Source: Candidatus Tayloriibacteriota bacterium (GTDB taxonomy: Bacteria; Patescibacteriota; Minisyncoccia; Phycocordibacterales; PALSA-1337). From it: DNA of 6,226 bases. Both the position numbers and the translations under genes were made by a program. The stretch spans positions 6,886 to 13,111 of the forward strand of contig JAPLZI010000016.1 in the NCBI GenBank assembly GCA_026395095.1, in the 5' to 3' direction. The notes under the pieces are model-generated. The model was not told the origin of the DNA and searched no databases. It worked only from the letters and a program-made list of their open reading frames with translations. Shown piece after piece: positions 1 to 4,651 of this stretch (the first letter of the stretch is position 1; every line of letters starts with the position of its first letter).

Positions 1-2155
1 GAGAGGTCGATGGCGTACTTCCACTCCCGCTTATATTTACTGTCACGCTGCATGATCCGTTACCGCTAGTTCCACCAACCAAGAGAGTCACGGACGGATT
101 CCCGATAACACTTGCCGTTGTCTGTTGTGATCCATTAGCCGAAAGCTTATCACCCGGTAACCAGAGATGATCTTTACCCGAAGTATCCTGTTGCCACGAC
201 GCATATGTCGCATTTTGGCTTGTCCAAGAATAGGTGATAGTCTCTCCAAGCATGTAGGAGCTTTTATTAGAAGTTAGAGAACAGGTCGGTGCAACAGATC
301 TAATCGTAAGCGTACCGCTAGTGACTAAGACATTGTTTGAGTATACTCTCACTTCATATGCACCGGCAGTTAGATTCTGATCAACTTTGCTAACCCATCG
401 ATCGCCGTTCAGAGTTATATTACCGCTACCCCAAATCTTTTCACCATTTTGACTTATGGATATTCCAAAAGGTTGAGTTATGTTATGCGCATATCCAGTA
501 AGTGTAACGGGCGTACCAGGAGTTGATATAAGAGAATCCTTGTCGATAGGTGCCGAAGGGGTCGCACTAACTACGCTTACAGAAATTGTACGATCCGCTG
601 ATGGGCCATCCTTGCCAGTACCAGGATCGTTCACACACCACAGTTTGTAAGAAGTGGTCTGTGTTGGAGTCACCGTCTTCGATCCACTTACTGAGACAGA
701 TTCTTCACTTGAACCAGATTGAATAATACATCGAGTTGCATTTGTCACTTTCCATGAAAGTAGTGAAGACTGGCCAGAAGATATTAAAGTTGGAGATGAG
801 CTGAAATTAGAAATTACCGGCGTTTGAGTTGGATTCGGTGGAGTTATCGAACCAGAAGATACTGTGATTGTGGCGCGATTATTTGCAATGCCGTTCAAAG
901 TAACAATAGGACCACCTGTTCCTAAACGATATGGCACACCAATTTGAAGCGGCGCATCCATATTTGTATTATTGGTCGGAAGAAATTCGGTTAGTGGACC
1001 ATTTGTAACATCAAAGATAACGCCATTCGGTTTATTCGCTGGAGCGTCAGGATATGTATACCCAAATGGTTGTCTAAAAGAAACATAAACAGTGTAGTCC
1101 GTACCTGTAATAGGTATTTTGAGAGCCTTCGGAGCAGTTCCGGCTTGTTCGAGCGGAGACAAAACGTATTTTCCAGATTTAGCGACTACAATGTTTGGAT
1201 TCATCAGCCATCCGATAGTCTCTTTTTCTATTGCATTGTAGTCAGACAAAATTCCTCTTGTTGCAGACATTATCGTGTAGACAGGTACGATGCCGTTATT
1301 CCAGTCGTATACACGCGGACATGTGTTAGACACATCAATTTTTGTTTCGCTATTACTTGCTGTTACGGGACAATTATAGTAATCGGGGTGACCTATACCC
1401 ATACCCGGTTGATATCCCAGACTATGACCAAATTCGTGAAACAAATATTCATCCGAAATATCTGACAGTCGTGTGCCACGAAGATAAACTGTTCTACCAT
1501 TCAATGTGTAAGCGGTAAACGTGCCATGGCCTTCAAAACTCCAATTTGTTCCATCTGGGCAATCCGGCAAAGGATGTACAATAAGATAATACGAGCGGTC
1601 TGCTATAGGTGATTGTGAATCTGCTGCTTCAAGTGCCCGTTGAATTAGATCGTTTGTTTTATCACTCCAAGATGTATGGCTACATACGCCACTTCCAAGT
1701 TCATAAACCCCGGATGTCGTCCACTGCAATTGCGCTTTTCCATAAGAACTTTGCTTGACGAATGTATTAAGCCTCTGCAAAGCCTGATCAACTTCGGAAA
1801 GTTTTGTCTGGGTAAATTTTTCTCCCATCGATCCATATCTGTTTCCTAATTCGTCTACGTTTGCAACTATGGCACGAATCGAAATTGTTCCAAGGTTAGC
1901 TGTTGATGGTTTATCGTTATCAGTGAGAGCATTACTATCATCTTTTACGACATTGCTTTGATCACCACGAATAACATTCGTTGGTGATGGTGAGGGAGTG
2001 TTTACACGGTTAAATGGAATTATATTACTGGTCGATTGCTGAACCTCTTGCGGAGGCACAATTGGTACCGTCTGAATATTGTTTGGTAATTGCAAACCCA
2101 GAAAAGAAAGAACTGCTGATAAGACTGAAGCAACGAATAGATTAGATGTAATCAT
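1..2155 (-). CDS. Secreted gametolysin-like (M11/metzincin-type) zinc metalloprotease with Ig-like repeats, 3' end beyond the window
   Basis: An open frame of 718 codons runs without a stop to the left edge, so the C-terminus is missing. Residues 1-24 look like a signal peptide or membrane anchor (hydrophobic VASVLSAVLSFLGLQL with little positive charge), followed by a Ser/Pro/Asn-rich linker to about 88. The catalytic core shows HEFGH at 240-244, the start of a metzincin zinc site, and a Met-turn-like YTIMS with Met296. After it comes DYNAIEKETIGWL (305-317), as in gametolysin-like proteases. The third zinc ligand is unusual: His256 lies six residues further on than in HExxHxxGxxH. Three beta-rich, Ig-like segments follow at about 447-530 (with TVTPTQTTSYKLWC), 537-627 and 625-718. 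The protein is probably exported and cleaves extracellular or surface protein; its substrate is unknown. The ATG at 2155 has no Shine-Dalgarno sequence but lies 8 nt from a TATTAT box. Family assignment is from motif recognition only. Confidence 0.85.
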   Translation of the reverse strand, partial: MITSNLFVASVLSAVLSFLGLQLPNNIQTVPIVPPQEVQQSTSNIIPFNRVNTPSPSPTNVIRGDQSNVVKDDSNALTDNDKPSTANLGTISIRAIVANVDELGNRYGSMGEKFTQTKLSEVDQALQRLNTFVKQSSYGKAQLQWTTSGVYELGSGVCSHTSWSDKTNDLIQRALEAADSQSPIADRSYYLIVHPLPDCPDGTNWSFEGHGTFTAYTLNGRTVYLRGTRLSDISDEYLFHEFGHSLGYQPGMGIGHPDYYNCPVTASNSETKIDVSNTCPRVYDWNNGIVPVYTIMSATRGILSDYNAIEKETIGWLMNPNIVVAKSGKYVLSPLEQAGTAPKALKIPITGTDYTVYVSFRQPFGYTYPDAPANKPNGVIFDVTNGPLTEFLPTNNTNMDAPLQIGVPYRLGTGGPIVTLNGIANNRATITVSSGSITPPNPTQTPVISNFSSSPTLISSGQSSLLSWKVTNATRCIIQSGSSEESVSVSGSKTVTPTQTTSYKLWCVNDPGTGKDGPSADRTISVSVVSATPSAPIDKDSLISTPGTPVTLTGYAHNITQPFGISISQNGEKIWGSGNITLNGDRWVSKVDQNLTAGAYEVRVYSNNVLVTSGTLTIRSVAPTCSLTSNKSSYMLGETITYSWTSQNATYASWQQDTSGKDHLWLPGDKLSANGSQQTTASVIGNPSVTLLVGGTSGNGSCSVTVNISGSGSTPSTS

Positions 2156-2156
2156 A

Positions 2157-2170
2157 ATGTAAAATAATAC
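2157..2170. repeat. Left copy of an imperfect direct repeat flanking the palindrome
   Basis: ATGTAAAATAATAC here matches ATGTTAAAATAACTAC at 2530-2545 apart from single-base indels or changes. The two copies bracket the giant palindrome. This could be a target-site duplication left by insertion of the palindrome. It could also be chance similarity of two AT-rich promoter regions, since this copy overlaps the -10 box of the leftward gene. Confidence 0.4.
2164..2169 (-). promoter_or_regulatory. Putative -10 box of the metalloprotease gene (leaderless)
   Basis: Read on the minus strand, TATTAT matches the TATAAT consensus at 5 of 6 positions and ends 8 nt before the ATG at 2155. Transcription would then start at or next to the start codon, which fits the absence of a Shine-Dalgarno sequence. 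No good -35 hexamer is visible at 16-18 nt. The call rests on sequence pattern only. Confidence 0.45.
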
Positions 2171-2190
2171 CACATTTCTGATAAAAGTGG
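2170..2190. repeat. 21-bp dyad beside the metalloprotease -10 box
   Basis: An imperfect inverted repeat has stem CCAC (2170-2173) plus TTT (2175-2177) pairing with AAA (2183-2185) plus GTGG (2187-2190). There is one A-A mismatch and a 5-nt centre. It abuts the -10 box of the leftward gene and fills the -10/-35 spacer, where an operator would lie. It could equally be an outlying part of the adjacent giant palindrome. Confidence 0.45.
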
Positions 2191-2202
2191 GGTTTCTTCG
2201 CC

Positions 2203-2503
2203 CCCGCGCCTACAGCACTTTCGGAAAGTGATGCGCGAGACGCTTGTAGATGAGGGCATGTCTACCTCAGCCCGCCACCACGGATGTTATTCGCGACTAG
2301 CACACATCGGTACTGCGTAGCGCCCCACTGTCTGTGCGTTACAGACTGTGGGAAAGCGCGAAGCAGTACGGGTGTGTGCGTTAAAGTCGCGCCACATACT
2401 CAATCAGGGCTGAGGTTGGATATGCCCGTCCCTATCATACAACGCGCCCTCGCCAAGCGGCCGCGCATGACTTTCCTGCGATTGAAAGTGCTGTTGGGGC
2501 GGG
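2203..2503. repeat. Giant nested imperfect palindrome (about 300 nt; possible origin, palindromic insertion or structured ncRNA)
   Basis: The two halves pair in order along their whole length around the loop GCGTT (2336-2340). From the inside, paired blocks are GTCTGT/ACAGAC (2330-2335/2341-2346), CCCAC/GTGGG (2324-2328/2348-2352), GCGC/GCGC (2320-2323/2356-2359) and GTACTGC/GCAGTAC (2310-2316/2363-2369). Further out are GCACACA/TGTGTGC (2300-2306/2373-2379), CGCGACT/AGTCGCG (2292-2298/2385-2391), ACCTCAGCCC/GGGCTGAGGT (2264-2273/2407-2416) and GGGCAT/ATGCCC (2254-2259/2422-2427). The outermost are ATGCGCG/CGCGCAT (2231-2237/2462-2468), GGAAAGT/ACTTTCC (2223-2229/2470-2476), ACAGCACTTTC/GAAAGTGCTGT (2212-2222/2484-2494) and CCCGC/GCGGG (2203-2207/2499-2503). 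The right arm carries about 20 extra bases near 2435-2461. Each arm can also form its own small hairpin (2216-2230 and 2470-2489). The region is GC-richer than its neighbours and lies outside both predicted leaderless transcripts. It holds no credible protein gene. Confidence 0.9.
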
Positions 2504-2511
2504 TGGCGCCA

Positions 2512-2539
2512 CGGACAATATTTATTGCTATGTTAAAAT
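2512..2539 (+). promoter_or_regulatory. Putative promoter of the 297-residue protein gene (leaderless)
   Basis: CGGACA (2512-2517; 4 of 6 matches to TTGACA) and TAAAAT (2534-2539; 5 of 6 matches to TATAAT) are separated by 16 nt. The expected start point, about 7 nt downstream, falls on the A of the ATG at 2546, implying a leaderless mRNA. The -35 box overlaps the outer foot of the giant palindrome, so cruciform extrusion or a bound protein could affect it. Confidence 0.5.
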
Positions 2540-2545
2540 AACTAC
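2530..2545. repeat. Right copy of an imperfect direct repeat flanking the palindrome
   Basis: ATGTTAAAATAACTAC is the partner of 2157-2170 in the same orientation. It ends directly at the start codon of the 297-residue protein gene and contains that gene's TAAAAT box, so similarity could reflect AT-rich promoter composition. Confidence 0.4.
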
Positions 2546-3439
2546 ATGGATCTCGTGATATCACAACTTGACCAGAAATATCAGGAATTTCTCAGTGCTT
2601 TAGACAGAAAAAGTTTCTATGATACATTCAGAAGCGTGTACGACTATTTTGACATTATTCAGAGTCAAGATGATCTACAGAAAATAATTGCTGCTGAAAG
2701 GCAGAATATTGAAGACAAGAAACAGGTGGTGAATTCAGATGAAAAACTCACGGCAAAAGATAAAAAGGAAGTAATCAAACGAATTGAGGATCAGTCATAT
2801 TCCTTTGGTTACAATAAGATAAACGAAAGGATATATTTGCCCATGAAGAAATACAAGGAATCACTAACCTTGTCGCCAAAAGAATCATTAACCGGCCGTG
2901 CTCTTGCTGTGAAAGAACAAAGCAAGAATACTGGCGAATATTTAACGGATATCTTTTTCTCATTCGTATTTGGAAACATTGAACCTGCAAAAATCTTCTG
3001 GACCAAATTCAAATATCTCTGCTTCACAGATAATGTTGCCGTTTACATGGAAAAATTGCACTCCGGGTTGATCAAGAAAAAGCTCGAGCTACCGGTCATC
3101 ACATTCAACGGAGAAAAACCTATTAGCAGCAAAATTAAGATCATCATAGACGATAACAAAGGCATATATCAGGAAGGTAAGGAACTGCTGGCATACAACA
3201 TAGAGCGCATAAGCAAGAGGATGAAGCTCATAAAACACCTGGTCGCAAAAGATAACTGTAGTCTCTCAGAATTGAACGGTATTACCCGCCAGGACAAGAT
3301 CGTGACGATGAAATCTATACCTGAAATCAACGAGCTATTCAAAAGCAAGCTTGATCTAAATGATGACCTGATATTGAGCATAGACACCGGTGGCTATTCC
3401 ATCAACAAAGATGTCTATGCAGTGACTATCAAGCGATAA
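2546..3439 (+). CDS. Hypothetical protein with possible C-terminal winged-helix domain
   Basis: This 297-residue protein is not one I recognise. It is soluble, with no signal peptide or membrane segment, and is rich in Lys, Glu and Ile. Residues 1-110 are predicted largely helical and charged. The middle (about 125-175) is aromatic-rich and has an unusual Phe-dense stretch, DIFFSFVFGN. The last 75 residues resemble a winged helix. Helical KRMKLIKHLVAKDNCSLSEL precedes a segment ending in IPEINELFKSKLDL, then a beta-rich GGYSINKDVYAVTIK tail like the wing of response-regulator-type DNA-binding domains. A DNA-binding regulator is therefore plausible but unproven. The ATG at 2546 has no Shine-Dalgarno sequence; a TAAAAT box 6 nt upstream suggests leaderless translation. 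A terminator 30 nt after the stop makes it a single-gene unit. It could be a host gene or cargo of the neighbouring element. Confidence 0.85.
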   Translation: MDLVISQLDQKYQEFLSALDRKSFYDTFRSVYDYFDIIQSQDDLQKIIAAERQNIEDKKQVVNSDEKLTAKDKKEVIKRIEDQSYSFGYNKINERIYLPMKKYKESLTLSPKESLTGRALAVKEQSKNTGEYLTDIFFSFVFGNIEPAKIFWTKFKYLCFTDNVAVYMEKLHSGLIKKKLELPVITFNGEKPISSKIKIIIDDNKGIYQEGKELLAYNIERISKRMKLIKHLVAKDNCSLSELNGITRQDKIVTMKSIPEINELFKSKLDLNDDLILSIDTGGYSINKDVYAVTIKR

Positions 3440-3468
3440 CTTTTAGGTGGTGTTCACGAGGAAGTCAT

Positions 3469-3492
3469 AAAAGCCCTAACCACGGGCTTTTT
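3469..3492 (+). terminator. Intrinsic terminator after the 297-residue protein gene
   Basis: The stem AAAAGCCC (3469-3476) pairs perfectly with GGGCTTTT (3484-3491) around a 7-nt loop, and the T run extends to 3492. It begins 30 nt after the stop at 3437-3439 and separates this gene from the replication module. The A tract on the left arm means it may also work on the minus strand. Confidence 0.85.
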
Positions 3493-3534
3493 CAGCATGT
3501 CAGTAATCTAGAGGTATATTCGCCAAATTGCGAA

Positions 3535-3540
3535 CATTAT
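3535..3540 (+). promoter_or_regulatory. Putative -10 box before the 67-residue protein and rep genes
   Basis: CATTAT lies 3 nt before the ATG at 3544 and downstream of the terminator, so a new promoter is needed here for the small gene and rep. A TATATT (3515-3520) slightly upstream is an alternative -10 that would leave a short leader. Neither has a convincing -35 partner. Confidence 0.3.
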
Positions 3541-3543
3541 CTC

Positions 3544-3747
3544 ATGGCACACCAATTCAGCCACGAGTTAATAGGACGGGCACAGAGTTACTTCGGGGAA
3601 AAATCCGGTCGAGATATTTCGCCTGAAGAAGCTAATGAATATCTGAACAGTCTGGCCAGTCTGTACGAATCATTCATGGAGTTGGCTGGAGCCGGCGAGA
3701 CTGCTTCCGATGCTTTAGCGCGGAGCAGTCCGCCGGCAGCCGTTTAG
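3544..3747 (+). CDS. Small hypothetical protein encoded directly upstream of rep
   Basis: The 67-residue product is acidic and mostly helical. Residues 1-48 form two amphipathic stretches, FSHELIGRAQSYFGEKSG and SPEEANEYLNSLASLYESF, separated by a turn at GRDIS. The last 18 residues are Ala/Ser/Pro-rich and probably disordered. Its stop TAG shares the G with a GTG that opens the rep frame, and an ATG for rep lies 30 nt on, so the two are probably co-transcribed and may be translationally coupled. Small proteins of this SPEEAxEYLxSLAxLY style occur, from memory, in other mobile-element contexts without a known function. A role in copy control or as a Rep accessory factor is a guess from position. 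No Shine-Dalgarno sequence precedes the ATG. Confidence 0.75.
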   Translation: MAHQFSHELIGRAQSYFGEKSGRDISPEEANEYLNSLASLYESFMELAGAGETASDALARSSPPAAV

Positions 3748-3776
3748 TGACTTGCTATAGACCTAACATAAGGACA

Positions 3777-4577
3777 ATGGGTTACAACAAAATTATTCGT
3801 TACGCTAACACAATCGAAACATACACATATGGACGACATCTCCCAATTCGTACTGGAATCAGGCGAAACCACAAGGGTAAAGTTCTTCGCTCTGATCTGG
3901 CTGATGATGGAAAAGATCCACTATCATCCAATGAACACAAAGAAAAGCGGCAAGATAACGCGCGACGCGCTGCATTGGTTTTCCGAAGGCTTGTATCATC
4001 TAACTTGGAAGGAACTGCATATCCTGTACTCATTACTACGACATACAGGGACAACCAAAGCGACCTCCGTATCGGCTACCGAGAGTTCCACACTTTCATT
4101 AAGGCTCTCCGCCATAAATTCGGAGCACTTTTCCGGTACATCGCTGTCCCTGAATTTCAAAGGCGTGGAGCCGTTCATTTCCACGCTCTATTCTGGGACT
4201 TACCCCGTGATCTCTGTGACACAGAACGACATACGCGACTTATTGCTAGCCTGTGGAAGCACGGATTCGTTTACATGACTATGACTGATGGAAACGATCG
4301 TCTCTCATCATATCTCACGAAATATATGGCTAAATCATTTACCGATCCTAGACTGCTTAACCAGAAAGCCTACACCTGCTCGCGAAACGTGAAGCGACCG
4401 ATCATCCAAGGCGGCATCAGCTCTTATGGTGTCGAATCATATCTGGAAGAATGTGGCGCAAAGGATCCGGTCATGGACAAGTCCTATGACACGCACTGGC
4501 TTGGCACAGCTCGTCACCGCATTTACAAGATCTCCACAGAAAATCTCCAGAAAAATCCTCCAGAAAATTTGTCTTGA
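3777..4577 (+). CDS. rep: HUH-type rolling-circle replication initiator (Rep endonuclease)
   Basis: This protein nicks one DNA strand at an origin and stays joined to the 5' end through a tyrosine, priming rolling-circle replication. From the ATG at 3777 it has 266 residues. Motif 1 is likely VLITTTYRDN (84-93). The metal-binding HUH motif is HFHALFW with His134 and His136, preceded by IAVPEFQRRGAV. The catalytic motif is YLTKYMAKS, with Tyr179 and Tyr183 spaced YxxxY and Lys182, as in two-tyrosine initiators of phiX174-type phages and some plasmids. No helicase domain follows, so a host helicase would be needed. I prefer ATG 3777, which has AGGA just before it at unusually short spacing. A GTG at 3747 in the same frame, overlapping the upstream stop, would add 10 residues. 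It could also be a filamentous-phage-like or transposase-like HUH enzyme, but the recombinase next door favours an integrative element. Confidence 0.85.
   Translation: MGYNKIIRYANTIETYTYGRHLPIRTGIRRNHKGKVLRSDLADDGKDPLSSNEHKEKRQDNARRAALVFRRLVSSNLEGTAYPVLITTTYRDNQSDLRIGYREFHTFIKALRHKFGALFRYIAVPEFQRRGAVHFHALFWDLPRDLCDTERHTRLIASLWKHGFVYMTMTDGNDRLSSYLTKYMAKSFTDPRLLNQKAYTCSRNVKRPIIQGGISSYGVESYLEECGAKDPVMDKSYDTHWLGTARHRIYKISTENLQKNPPENLS
4530..4567 (+). repeat. Three tandem 12-13-bp imperfect repeats at the 3' end of rep
   Basis: Copies are ATCTCCACAGAAA (4530-4542), ATCTCCAGAAAA (4543-4554) and ATCCTCCAGAAAA (4555-4567). They encode the Asn/Pro/Glu-rich tail of Rep and do not keep a codon-multiple period. 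They resemble short iterons, but may be simple slippage in a tolerant C-terminus. No other copies were noticed nearby. Confidence 0.5.
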
Positions 4578-4651
4578 ATATTTTTTAGGAGTAAACTACC
4601 GACAATTACATTCTAATAATCTTCATTATCAACCTAATTTATTTTAACTTC

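Noticed and set aside
1070..1465. Plus-strand open frame of 131 codons
   Set aside because: It is antisense to the metalloprotease core, including the HEFGH region, and is rich in Cys, Arg and Tyr as expected for a shadow frame.
2203..2503. Integron attC site or CRISPR array
   Set aside because: There are no evenly spaced direct repeats with spacers, no cassette gene or integron integrase, and the hairpin is much longer than an attC site.
2499..2513. Left attachment site matching the tRNA-Tyr 3' end, from the GGCGCC-containing stretch
   Set aside because: Similarity is limited to a few GC bases (GGCGCC) that belong to a local palindrome; no extended match to the tRNA acceptor or T arm exists.
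2284..2541. Plus-strand open frame of 85 codons inside the palindrome
   Set aside because: It lies wholly in the paired arms, has no recognisable domain, a composition set by the inverted repeat, and no start signal; the stem structure explains the sequence better.
3829..4278. Plus-strand open frame of 149 codons overlapping rep
   Set aside because: It is a shifted frame of rep, whose own frame carries the HUH and tyrosine motifs; the overlapping product shows no domain and no start signal.
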